64,000 nucleotides of DNA. Source: Microbulbifer taiwanensis. Its GTDB lineage: Bacteria > Pseudomonadota > Gammaproteobacteria > Pseudomonadales > Cellvibrionaceae. This document shows, one piece after another, positions 35,261 through 43,404 of this stretch. Position numbers and translations under genes: made by a program. The notes beneath the pieces are model-generated. The model had not been told where the DNA came from, made no database searches, and saw nothing but the letters and a program-made list of their open reading frames with translations. Numbering within the stretch: the stretch's first letter is position 1; each line of letters starts with the position of its first letter. The stretch is from positions 1 to 64,000 of the forward strand of contig NZ_JACZFR010000021.1 in the NCBI RefSeq assembly GCF_014904815.1, given 5' to 3'.

Positions 35261-35629
35261 CTAGCGGGGAAACACCAGCGCATACAAACGGGTGATGACG
35301 GACAGGGGAATACAGGTACTGATAACGATGATGCCCAGCAGACCGCGCATCAGATCACTACCCTCTTCGTTCTTCTCATCCCTGTCAGCCAGGTAGGCCT
35401 CGTAACAGTGGTCCGAGCCATCGATGGGCCTGAAGGTAAAATTGATGACCTTTTCCATCAGCTTCCAGTAGGGCCGGAAAGGCGTTTCAACCACCCGGGC
35501 GAAATAGCCGGTGCGTGCCGATATGGTCGCATCCGGGTTGCCGCCGGCGATGGCGTTGCCCAGCTGGTCAATTGCGATCAAGACGCCATAGATCCAACTC
35601 GTTTTCCCGCCCTTATCCTGCACTTCCAT
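35261..35629 (-). CDS. Small conserved-looking protein of unknown function
   Basis: A 122-residue protein, start chosen at MEVQDKGGKTSWIYGVLIAIDQLGNAIAGGNPDATISARTG; the frame is open further upstream, but that part lies inside the carbonic anhydrase gene. The central HCYEAYL and the C-terminal hydrophobic stretch (LMRGLLGIIVISTCIPLSVITRLYALV) suggest a membrane-anchored protein. The ALxGGxPxxTISARxG-like segment resembles small phage-associated or cryptic proteins known to me only by pattern. It overlaps the 3' end of the carbonic anhydrase gene by 17 bases, so it is likely co-translated. Confidence 0.6.
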   Translation of the reverse strand: MEVQDKGGKTSWIYGVLIAIDQLGNAIAGGNPDATISARTGYFARVVETPFRPYWKLMEKVINFTFRPIDGSDHCYEAYLADRDEKNEEGSDLMRGLLGIIVISTCIPLSVITRLYALVFPR

Positions 35630-36254
35630 CCGGCATACCTTCGAAGAAATCCACCTTGCCGCTTTCCAGCGAGTACTCGGCGCCGACAATCAGCAGCTCG
35701 CCCTTGCCCACCAGCTGCTCCAGAATCTGAGAGCCGTGCCGCAGTTGGTTCGCGGATGCGCGGATATTGGCGCGTCCGGCCCGCGCTGCCAATGTCTTTG
35801 CATCTTCTTCTGAGACAGATTCCAGCAGTGGCTCCACCGATGGCCGAATGCGGTCGACGATCGAACGCAGGTTCGGCGAACGGTTTTCCTGGGGCCGCTC
35901 CAGCTCTGACAGGGTCGCCTGTATGGCACCGCAGTTGGAGTGACCCAGTACCACGACCAGCGGCGTACCGAAGCACTCGGCGGCAAACTCGATGCTGCCG
36001 ATCTGCGACGGCGCCACCACATTGCCGGCCACGCGAATTACGAATAGATCCCCCAGACCCTGGTCGAAAACCAGTTCCGCCGGCACCCGCGAATCGGAGC
36101 AGCCGAGAATAATCGCAAAGGGCGCCTGGCCTTCCACCAGCTCCCGGCGTTTACTTTCATCCACGCCGGTGCTCAACTCCTGTTGACCCGCCACAAACCG
36201 GCGATTGCCCTCTTGCAGACGACGCAGTGCTTCTGCCGCAGATATCATTTCCAC
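35613..36254 (-). CDS. Beta-class carbonic anhydrase
   Basis: A 213-residue zinc enzyme interconverting CO2 and bicarbonate. The ligands and catalytic dyad are complete: C52, D54 and R56 in CSDSR, and H105 and C108 in HSNCG. No signal peptide, so cytoplasmic. The C-terminal part (QILEQLVGKGELLIVGAEYSLESGKVDFFEG) is standard. A second ATG lies at codon 3. It overlaps the small unknown gene downstream. Confidence 0.94.
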   Translation of the reverse strand: MEMISAAEALRRLQEGNRRFVAGQQELSTGVDESKRRELVEGQAPFAIILGCSDSRVPAELVFDQGLGDLFVIRVAGNVVAPSQIGSIEFAAECFGTPLVVVLGHSNCGAIQATLSELERPQENRSPNLRSIVDRIRPSVEPLLESVSEEDAKTLAARAGRANIRASANQLRHGSQILEQLVGKGELLIVGAEYSLESGKVDFFEGMPDGSAG

Positions 36255-36417
36255 ACCCCCATAGATGGTCGATAGGTAAATGAGGGCAAGGATAACGGAT
36301 TTCCGCGCTGGATCGAAGGCAGTGCCGGCAGGGCACTGCGATAGCAGAAATGATGCGGGAAGGATGCGCTGGGCCGAAAAGCGGGTGTCCGGCAGGCAGG
36401 GCCCGCCGGTAGAATCC

Positions 36418-36448
36418 CGGGCTGGTCGAGCTTACTTCGACCAGCCCG
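36418..36448. terminator. Perfect hairpin overlapping a stop codon
   Basis: Arms CGGGCTGGTCGA (36418-36429) and its exact inverse (36437-36448) with a 7-base loop. On the minus strand the hairpin includes the last codons and stop codon of the small lipoprotein gene at 36432. Likely the 3' end of that transcript; no long T-tract follows. Confidence 0.55.
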
Positions 36449-36743
36449 TTGCGTGCATACCGTAAGTGGGTTCCAGTGCAAAGGGCGAGTAGGGCCCTGC
36501 GCACCAGTCGCCGGTATCCAGCTGGTAGCAGTGAACTCCCCGCTCGATACACTGCCCCAGGCCGGCCATGGGCATATCTTCCGCGAGGCAATGGCGCGGA
36601 AACGCCGGCATTTCCGCTATCGATACCGCACGGTGGGTGTAGACCTGGGGCGTACCGCGCAGGTCATCCCAGAAGCCGTCGAAACCGGCACAACCACTGA
36701 GCAGCACCGCCACCGCGAGCGCGGGGAGATGATTATTTTTCAT
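36432..36743 (-). CDS. Small cysteine-containing lipoprotein, unknown function (1 of 3)
   Basis: A 103-residue lipoprotein with lipobox LSGC (Cys18). The mature part has four cysteines spread through RHCLAED, GQCIER, HCYQLD and WCAGPYS, suggesting two disulfides in the periplasm. An open frame extends further upstream but belongs to the overlapping neighbour. Its start lies 11 bases inside the upstream lipoprotein gene, indicating coupled translation. No recognised domain. Confidence 0.7.
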   Translation of the reverse strand: MKNNHLPALAVAVLLSGCAGFDGFWDDLRGTPQVYTHRAVSIAEMPAFPRHCLAEDMPMAGLGQCIERGVHCYQLDTGDWCAGPYSPFALEPTYGMHATGWSK

Positions 36744-37029
36744 AGACGATACACCGACGACCACCGGAAATTTCGAAACACTGGGCTGAGGCTGGGCAGA
36801 TGGAACCCTCTGCCAGCTCTTCGGCATCGCCGGGACAACCGGAGTAGTTTGTCTTCTGGGCAGCCGGCTGCGCGGGTGCACGGTGCTCCGCCGGGGCCCG
36901 GTATTCGGCCGCCCGCGGTACCGGAGGGCTGTAGGGGTAGACCACGTTGTCACGGGTATCGGCGACGCCACAGCCGGCCAGAAGCAACAGTGTGAGAATC
37001 GAGGAAAGAAGTATCGCTCGTGTTGGCAT
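36733..37029 (-). CDS. Small proline-rich cysteine-containing lipoprotein (2 of 3)
   Basis: A 98-residue lipoprotein, signal peptide ending LLAGC (Cys20). The mature protein has a Pro/Ala/Arg/Glu-rich linker (APAEHRAPAQPAAQ) followed by a compact part with four cysteines (SGCPGD, SICPAS, QCFEI, RRCIVY), probably a tiny disulfide-bonded domain held away from the membrane. Overlaps the downstream lipoprotein gene by 11 bases. Function unknown. Confidence 0.7.
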   Translation of the reverse strand: MPTRAILLSSILTLLLLAGCGVADTRDNVVYPYSPPVPRAAEYRAPAEHRAPAQPAAQKTNYSGCPGDAEELAEGSICPASAQCFEISGGRRCIVYEK

Positions 37030-37043
37030 AGGGATATTCCTCC

Positions 37044-37083
37044 GTAGGGTGCGCCACGCGCACCAAACAGTCTCTCGGTGCGC
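37044..37083. repeat. Palindromic repeat, family C copy 2
   Basis: A short imperfect palindrome GTAGGGTGCGCCACGCGCACC ending GGTGCGCC, in the gap between two lipoprotein genes. Confidence 0.55.
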
Positions 37084-37104
37084 CAGTGGTCCAAGCGGAG
37101 CCTG

Positions 37105-37374
37105 CTAGTAAACCCGCATCACCGGGAAGAACCAGCAGGCGGAACCCACCTTGCCCATTTCCGCATCCACCGAGCAGTGCCGACTGGCAGAGGGCGGCAA
37201 TTGTGAATTGGGCTGGTAATTACCGACTTCGACAAAGTCGGCCCTTCGGCTGGAGTCGTCGAGATTGAAAAAGAAGGGGTCATCCCTGTCGTTTTCCTCG
37301 ATCGGGAGAAAAATGCAACCTTGCATTGCCAGTGCCGCCGCCACTGGTAGAGCGAATATCCCTATGCGCTTCAT
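37105..37374 (-). CDS. Small lipoprotein, unknown function (3 of 3)
   Basis: An 89-residue lipoprotein with signal peptide and lipobox AMQGC (Cys20). The mature part is acidic (PIEENDRDDPFFFNLDD) and has two further cysteines (SRHCSVDAE and SACWFFP) that could form one disulfide. No recognised domain. It lies upstream of two other small lipoprotein genes on the same strand, separated by a 75-bp gap holding a repeat. Confidence 0.65.
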   Translation of the reverse strand: MKRIGIFALPVAAALAMQGCIFLPIEENDRDDPFFFNLDDSSRRADFVEVGNYQPNSQLPPSASRHCSVDAEMGKVGSACWFFPVMRVY

Positions 37375-37508
37375 TTCCGAATACCTCTCGCTTTCAGAGT
37401 CGCGCCTGTACGTTATACATTTTGAGTTTAGCTGGCGGGGGATTCGGCTTGGGCGCAGGCGGGGAAATATGCGCGGAATTCGACGAGTGGTCGGTAGCGG
37501 TCCGGCCC

Positions 37509-37586
37509 ATGGCCGCGATCAATGGTGGAAGCAATTCCGAACATCGATCGCGGCCATCGGCGGATGGCCGCCCCACCGCTCCTACA
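37509..37586. repeat. Palindromic repeat, family D copy 2
   Basis: Perfect 12-bp arms ATGGCCGCGATC (37509-37520) and GATCGCGGCCAT (37546-37557), then GATGGCCGCCCCACCGCTCC and TACAG. It lies immediately downstream of aceF, where it may form the transcript end. Confidence 0.7.
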
Positions 37587-37605
37587 GAGACGTGTCTGGC
37601 GCCTG

Positions 37606-39231
37606 TTACAGCAGCAGTCGGCGCACGTCGCCGAGAACATTGACCAGGTAGGTCATAAAGCGTCCGGCGTCGCCGCCGTTGACCGCGCGGTGGTCGTAGG
37701 ACAGCGCCAGGGGCAACATCTGCCGCGGCACGAACTCCTTACCATTCCACACCGGCTGTACCGACAGTTTGGATACGCCGAGGATACCCACTTCCGGCGC
37801 ATTGACGATCGGCGTAAAGCCGGTGCCGCCGATGGCGCCGAGGCTGGAAATGGTGAAGCAGGCGCCCTGCATATCCCTGGGCTTCAGCTTGCCATCGCGG
37901 GCAGCGAGGGCCATTTCAGTGGCTTCTTCCGCCAACTCGTAGAGGCCCTTTTTGTCCACGTCGCGAATCACCGGCACCATCAGGCCCTTGGGTGTGTCCA
38001 CCGCCATGCCGATATGCACATAGTCCTTGCGCACTATCTGCTCACCGTCATTGTGCAGTGACACATTGAAGCTGGGCTCGGCGCGCAGGGCCGCGGCGGC
38101 GGCCTTGAGCAGGAAGGGCACCGGCGTGAGTCTCACACCACGCTTTTCCGCCTCCGCCTTCATGGACTTGCGGAAATCCTCCAGTTCGGTGATGTCCGCA
38201 TCGTCAAACTGGGTCACGTGGGGCACATTGAGCCAGTTGCGGGACATATTGGCCGCAGTGATCTTGTGGATCTTGCTCATCGGCTCCACGTTGACCGGGC
38301 CGAACTGGCTGAAATCGATCTCCGGCATCGGCGGCAGGCCGGCACCGACACCCACCGCGCCGCTCTCGGCCTTCTGCACCTGCTCCTTGATATAGGCGTG
38401 CAGGTCGTCCTTGGTGACGCGGTTGCGCGGGCCTGTGGCCTTGACCTTGTTCAGGGTTACGCCCAGTTCGCGCGCCAACTTGCGCACCGCGGGGCCGGCG
38501 TAGACTTCCGCGGAGACGGTCAGGTCGCGCTCCAGCTGATGGTCCCGTTTCGGGGCCGCCGATGGCGCCTGCGCTGCTGGTGCCGGAGCTGGCGCAGGAG
38601 CAGGTGCAGCAGGTTCCGGCGCCGCAGCGCCGCCCTCGGCCTGGGCCTTGATCACGCCGATCACGTCGCCGGTGGAGACCTTGTCGCCCTCTTTTACAGA
38701 GATGGACACTATGGTGCCCGCCGCCGGAGAGGGGACATCCATGGAGGCCTTGTCGCCCTCCACGACGATCAGGGAGTCGCCCTCCCCCACTTCGTCGCCG
38801 GCGGCTACGGTGATCTCGATCACGTCCACCGCATCGGCGCCGCCGAGATCGGGCACCTTGATTTCCTGCTCCACCGCTTCGCCTGCCGGCGCGGGCGCCG
38901 GTGCGGCCTCTTCCGCAACGGGGGCGGCTTCCGCAGCTGGCTCCTGCTTCGACTCTTCAGCGGCCTCTTCCGCGCTGTCAGCGGCGGCTTCACCCACCAC
39001 CTCAATTTCGCCGATCACATCGCCTTCGGAGACCTTGTCCCCCTCCTTGACCGAGAGACTCAGGATCTTGCCGGCCATCGGCGCCGGCACATCCATGGAG
39101 GCCTTGTCGCCCTCCACCACAATCAGCGCATCCTCTTCCGCCACCGTGTCGCCCACGGCAACTGCAATTTCAATGACATCTACCTGATCGGCGCCGCCGA
39201 GATCAGGCACTTTAATGACTTGTTTTGCCAT
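37606..39231 (-). CDS. aceF: Pyruvate dehydrogenase E2, dihydrolipoyl acetyltransferase
   Basis: A 541-residue E2 core of the pyruvate dehydrogenase complex, transferring acetyl groups from lipoamide to CoA. Two lipoyl domains carry lipoylated lysines K43 and K161, each in GDKASMD, separated by Ala/Pro/Glu-rich linkers. A peripheral subunit-binding domain follows (YAGPAVRKLARELGVTLNKV), then the catalytic domain with the DHRAVNGGDAG active-site motif. E. coli has three lipoyl domains; two is normal in many relatives. It follows aceE after 28 bases. No E3 (lpd) gene follows. Confidence 0.97.
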   Translation of the reverse strand: MAKQVIKVPDLGGADQVDVIEIAVAVGDTVAEEDALIVVEGDKASMDVPAPMAGKILSLSVKEGDKVSEGDVIGEIEVVGEAAADSAEEAAEESKQEPAAEAAPVAEEAAPAPAPAGEAVEQEIKVPDLGGADAVDVIEITVAAGDEVGEGDSLIVVEGDKASMDVPSPAAGTIVSISVKEGDKVSTGDVIGVIKAQAEGGAAAPEPAAPAPAPAPAPAAQAPSAAPKRDHQLERDLTVSAEVYAGPAVRKLARELGVTLNKVKATGPRNRVTKDDLHAYIKEQVQKAESGAVGVGAGLPPMPEIDFSQFGPVNVEPMSKIHKITAANMSRNWLNVPHVTQFDDADITELEDFRKSMKAEAEKRGVRLTPVPFLLKAAAAALRAEPSFNVSLHNDGEQIVRKDYVHIGMAVDTPKGLMVPVIRDVDKKGLYELAEEATEMALAARDGKLKPRDMQGACFTISSLGAIGGTGFTPIVNAPEVGILGVSKLSVQPVWNGKEFVPRQMLPLALSYDHRAVNGGDAGRFMTYLVNVLGDVRRLLL

Positions 39232-39259
39232 GTTGTTTGCCTTCTTTTTTCAGCGAGCC

Positions 39260-41932
39260 TTAAACCAGGCGCGGATTGACTTTTTCCGGATCAATATTCA
39301 GCTTCTTGATGGCTTCCGCCACCTCACTGAACTCGATCACGCCCTGCTTCGCCAGGCCGGTCAGGGCCGCGATGGTCACGTAGTTGCGGTTCACCTCGAA
39401 GAAACGACGCAGCTGCTCGCGGCTGTCGGAGCGGCCGAAGCCGTCGGTGCCGAGCGCAATCAGGTCACCGTCGATAAACTCGCGCAGGGGTTCGACGTAG
39501 GCACGGATATAGTCGGTGGAGATGACCACCGGCGTCTCGTTGCCCTCGAACTGCTCGCTGATCCAGGATTTGCGCGCATCCTCGGTGGGGTGCAGCATAT
39601 TCCAGCGCGCCACGTCCTGGCCTTCGCGGGCCGCTTCGGTCGCGGAGGTCAGGTTCCACACGTCGGAGGTCACACCGAACTGGTCGGCGAGAATGTCCGC
39701 GGCGGCCAGCACTTCGCGCAGGATGGAACCGGCGCCCACCAGTTGTACATGCTTCTTGGCCGCCTTGCCCTTGCCTTTCTTGCGGGAGTTGCCATCCAGC
39801 TTGTAGATACCGCGGATGATGCCTTCCTCGACACCCTGTGGCATTTCCGGCTGCAGGTAGTTTTCGTTCTCGATGGTGACGTAGTAAAAGAGATTCTGCT
39901 GCTCTTCGTACATCTCCTTCAGGCCGTGGCGCATGATTACCGCCAGGTCATAGCCGTAGGCCGGGTCGTAGCTCTTGCAGTTGGGGATGGTGGCGGACAG
40001 CACGTGGCTGTGGCCGTCCTGGTGCTGCAGGCCCTCGCCGTTCAGCGTGGTGCGGCCGGCGGTGGCGCCCACCAGGAAGCCGCGCGCCTGCATGTCGCCC
40101 GCGGCCCAGGCCAGGTCGCCGATGCGCTGGAAGCCGAACATCGAGTAATAGATATAGAAAGGCACCATCGGCACGCCGTGGTTGCTGTAGGCAGTGGCCA
40201 GGGCCATCCATGCGGACATGGCGCCGGCCTCGTTGATGCCCTCTTCCAGCACCTGACCCTTCTTGTCTTCCTTGTAATACATGATCTGGCCGTGATCGAC
40301 CGGGGTGTATTTCTGCCCCTGGGAGGAGTAGATACCCAACTGGCGGAACAGGCCTTCCATACCGAAGGTACGGGCTTCGTCCGGCACTATCGGCGCGACG
40401 TTCTTGCCCATCTTCTTGTCTTTCACCAGCACGGACAGTGCGCGCACGAAGGCCATGGTGGTGGAGATTTCGCGGTCGCCGGAGCCCTTGGTCAGGGCGC
40501 TGAAGGCGTCCAGCTCCGGGATTTCCAGCTTGGCCACTTCGGTACTGCGGGATGGTACCGGGCCACCCAGGGCCTTGCGGCGCTCGGCCATGTATTTCAT
40601 TTCCGGGCTATCCGGCGCCGGGCGGTAATAGGGGATCTCCTCGATTTCCTTGTCGGTAATCGGGATGGCGAAGCGGTCGCGGAAGCGCTTCAGCGCTTCG
40701 ACGTCCATCTTCTTGACGTTGTGGGTGTCCATGGCCGCTTCACCGGCGGCACCCAGGCCGTAACCTTTAACGGTCTGCGCCAGTATCACGGTGGGCTTGC
40801 CCTTGCTCGCCATGGCTTCGGCGTAGGCCGCATAGACCTTGTAGGGGTCGTGGCCGCCGCGGTTCAGCTTCATGATCTCATCGTCGGAGAGGTCCTTGAC
40901 CATCTCCAGCAGCTCCGGGTACTTGCCGAAGAAGTGCTCGCGGGTATAGGCGCCGCCGTTGGCCTTGAAGTTCTGCATCTCGCCATCGACCACTTCGTCC
41001 ATGACTTTCTGCAGCAGGCCCTTGTCGTCCTTCTCCAGCAGCGGGTCCCACAGGCGGCCCCACAGGACCTTGACCACATTCCAGCCGGCACCGCGGAAGA
41101 CACCTTCCAGCTCCTGAACGATTTTACCGTTGCCGCGCACCGGGCCATCCAGGCGCTGCAGGTTACAGTTGACCACGAACACCAGGTTTTCCAGGTTCTC
41201 GCGACCCGCCATGGAGATGGCGCCCAGGGTTTCCGGCTCGTCACACTCGCCGTCGCCGAGGAAGGCCCACACCTTGCGATCGCCGCGCGGAGACAGGCCG
41301 CGGGCGGACAGGTAGCGCATGATGTGCGCCTGGTAGATGGCCTGGATCGGGCCCAGGCCCATGGATACGGTGGGGAACTGCCAGTAGTCCGGCATCAGCC
41401 AGGGGTGCGGATAGGAGGACAGGCCCTTGCCGTTCACTTCGCGGCGGAAGTTGTCCAACTGGTCCTCGTCGAAACGGCCCTCCAGGTAGGAGCGGGCGTA
41501 GATGCCCGGCGCACTGTGGCCCTGGAAGAAGATCAGGTCACCGCGCTCTTCCCCCTCGTTGCCGCGGAAGAAATAGTTGAAGCCCACATCGTACAGGGTC
41601 GCCGCGGAGGAGAAGCTGGCGATATGGCCGCCGAGGCTGTCGCTGTTGGAATTGGCGCGAACCACCATGGCCAGCGCATTCCAGCGGATCAGGGAGCGGA
41701 TACGGCGCTCCATAAACAGGTCCCCGGGCATACGCTTTTCCGCCTCAGGCGGAATGGTGTTGCGGTAGGGGGTGGTGATGGCCGCGGGCAGCTGCACGCC
41801 AATGTTGGTGGCGCGGTCGGACAGCTGCTTCAGCAGGAAGGCAGCGCGCTCTTTGCCGCTGTAGCGGATCACCGCCTGCAGCGCGTCCAGCCACTCCTGC
41901 GTTTCCTGGATATCGGTTTCGTCTTGCATCAA
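39260..41932 (-). CDS. aceE: Pyruvate dehydrogenase E1 component, homodimeric
   Basis: An 890-residue thiamine diphosphate enzyme that decarboxylates pyruvate and acetylates the lipoyl groups of AceF. The ThDP/Mg motif is present as GDGECDEPE through NCNLQRLDG. The active-site histidine regions lie in GHIASF and GGHDPYKV, and the family C-terminus DSREQLRRFFEVNRNYVTIAAL is intact. Full family length. Transcription probably starts ~330 bases upstream, at a region with a GntR-type palindrome, although no pdhR gene is nearby. Confidence 0.97.
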   Translation of the reverse strand: MMQDETDIQETQEWLDALQAVIRYSGKERAAFLLKQLSDRATNIGVQLPAAITTPYRNTIPPEAEKRMPGDLFMERRIRSLIRWNALAMVVRANSNSDSLGGHIASFSSAATLYDVGFNYFFRGNEGEERGDLIFFQGHSAPGIYARSYLEGRFDEDQLDNFRREVNGKGLSSYPHPWLMPDYWQFPTVSMGLGPIQAIYQAHIMRYLSARGLSPRGDRKVWAFLGDGECDEPETLGAISMAGRENLENLVFVVNCNLQRLDGPVRGNGKIVQELEGVFRGAGWNVVKVLWGRLWDPLLEKDDKGLLQKVMDEVVDGEMQNFKANGGAYTREHFFGKYPELLEMVKDLSDDEIMKLNRGGHDPYKVYAAYAEAMASKGKPTVILAQTVKGYGLGAAGEAAMDTHNVKKMDVEALKRFRDRFAIPITDKEIEEIPYYRPAPDSPEMKYMAERRKALGGPVPSRSTEVAKLEIPELDAFSALTKGSGDREISTTMAFVRALSVLVKDKKMGKNVAPIVPDEARTFGMEGLFRQLGIYSSQGQKYTPVDHGQIMYYKEDKKGQVLEEGINEAGAMSAWMALATAYSNHGVPMVPFYIYYSMFGFQRIGDLAWAAGDMQARGFLVGATAGRTTLNGEGLQHQDGHSHVLSATIPNCKSYDPAYGYDLAVIMRHGLKEMYEEQQNLFYYVTIENENYLQPEMPQGVEEGIIRGIYKLDGNSRKKGKGKAAKKHVQLVGAGSILREVLAAADILADQFGVTSDVWNLTSATEAAREGQDVARWNMLHPTEDARKSWISEQFEGNETPVVISTDYIRAYVEPLREFIDGDLIALGTDGFGRSDSREQLRRFFEVNRNYVTIAALTGLAKQGVIEFSEVAEAIKKLNIDPEKVNPRLV

Positions 41933-42971
41933 TTAATGCTCCTCGGCGAATTATGCGACGTCGAGTCGGTAGCGTCTTTAAGATTATTGACGGCTCGAAA
42001 GAGACTCCTTCCCCTTCGCCGTATCTAGTAATTTTTGCAATCGGGCAAAGTACAGCGCAGGCAGAAAATTGCTTCCTTTTTTCAGCAAAACCGCCAATTC
42101 ACCACCATCGCTGGCGGAAATGCAAAGTTTGCGATTGCTCACTTCTGCGTGACGGAGAGGGGACCCGGCGCCTGGCTGCTGCCGTGTTTCAGTCATTTTG
42201 GCTGTGAATCTGCCCGGGGCGACCCGACCCTGTGTCGACGGTCATTTGGCCATCCCGAGCTTTTAAGCGGAGCGATTGTAGTATTACTACAAAACTTTTT
42301 CCAGATAGGATGATTAGTAACAATTAAAACCAATCTGCAAAACAATTATTTGCCAATACGCAATATAAACGGAAGATATTGCGGAGTATCGCGAAAATTG
42401 AATTACAAAATCGAGTCCAGAATTGGCACTTTGGTCACAAACATATCCACTCGGGCCAGTCACCGATATCCAGCGCACTGGGGCAGGAGGGCGAGCTTCG
42501 CTGGCGACAGTGTGACTCCCGTAACCGCTACCTGCACCATCCCTCCGCTATATCCCCAAGCATGGGAGTCGGATCTGGCGACGAATCTTTAGGGGCTGCA
42601 CAGACCCCTCCAGGCTCTGGGAAGCTGGCCGCAAGGAGGCTCAGCCCAGACCGCACCGGCCGGCCAGATTTTCCGCTTCGCTTGGACGCATCCACCTCCT
42701 CAGGCTTTAGCTATCTTCAAACTGTTGTGCGCCAGGTCCCGCGACTACACCGAAGAATCGCTGCTAGATGGCGCCGGCGGCCCATTCCCCGCTTTTCCTA
42801 CACACTATGGAACAAACAGCAGCTTGACTGCCGGAAGGCTCTGCTCTGTCGGGCCCCGCAAGCAGCGGAGGGGAACCAATTCCAACAGAGGACAAAATTC
42901 TTGTTAAATCTGCTCCGTTTTTTCTGCCTCGCTGTGGCAGGTGCCTTGCTGGCCGCCATCGCCCGGCCTGA
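41933..42971. other. Long gene-poor region upstream of aceE
   Basis: About 1 kb with no convincing gene. The part to ~42310 is AT-rich and holds the likely aceE promoter/operator (42275-42303). Beyond that, two overlapping plus-strand frames (about 42379-43050 and 42725-42907) show no family likeness, have poor codon structure and no ribosome binding site, so they were not called. Composition suggests decayed DNA. Confidence 0.55.
42275..42303 (-). promoter_or_regulatory. Candidate aceEF promoter with GntR/PdhR-type palindrome
   Basis: A perfect 17-bp palindrome TTGTAGTATTACTACAA (42276-42292) contains TAGTATTACTA, matching the TNGTNNNACNA pattern of FadR-subfamily GntR regulators such as PdhR. 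On the minus strand it overlaps a -10-like TACAAT with TGGAAA 17 bases upstream. A bound repressor would block this promoter. It predicts a 5' leader of ~330 bases before aceE. Confidence 0.45.
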
Positions 42972-43214
42972 TGGGGCCGACGATTGGCCAGTGTCGACGA
43001 AACCACGAAGATCGCCGAAGCGGGCAATATCTACAGTAGGCCCACCCTAGGGCCCTTCAACTAAATCAAGAACGAGCACAAAGCCTTCACTTCAAAGGAC
43101 ACGGTCATCGTCACCCCCAACAGTGACATACCCAACTCCTTCGCCAAGCTCAACCTTTACGCCGAACCCATCGTTCTAACCGCACTCAGGATGGAAATGG
43201 GCCGCTATAACTAG
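42972..43214 (+). pseudogene. Remnant of a DUF1254-type gene
   Basis: In one frame the DNA reads GNIYSRPTLGPFN-stop-IKNEHKAFTSKDTVIVTPNS, then DIPNSFAKLNLYAEPIVLTA and ALRMEMGRYN before another stop. The segment TPNSDxPxSxAxLxLxAEPIVLT is the conserved core of DUF1254 domains. The first stop (43062-43064) is one base away from a glutamine codon. Both ends of the gene are missing. It lies 190 bp upstream of an intact gene of the same DUF1254/DUF1214 class, so it may be a decayed duplicate or neighbour. Confidence 0.6.
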
Positions 43215-43404
43215 GTACGGCATATGAACCGATCCAAGACCGAAACGCCTGCACTCCTCCCTGTCGGCAAAGGCATCTGGGAGCTGCCGGAGATCAAGTT
43301 AGCCGATTCGGGAAGAGACAAATGTCCGCCTTAATCAGTATTTGTCCCGAGAGCAACGGGTCGGCGTTCATCGACACCACCGCCATACTTTCTAGGAAAC
43401 ATTC

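Noticed and set aside
39215-42028. A 937-codon plus-strand frame opposite aceE
   Set aside because: Although long, it mirrors the aceE codons and has no start signal or domain; aceE is unambiguous on the other strand.
42379-43050. A 223-codon plus-strand frame upstream of the DUF1254 remnant
   Set aside because: No ribosome binding site, no domain, and basic/Ser/Pro-rich composition; it also crosses the pseudogene in a different phase.
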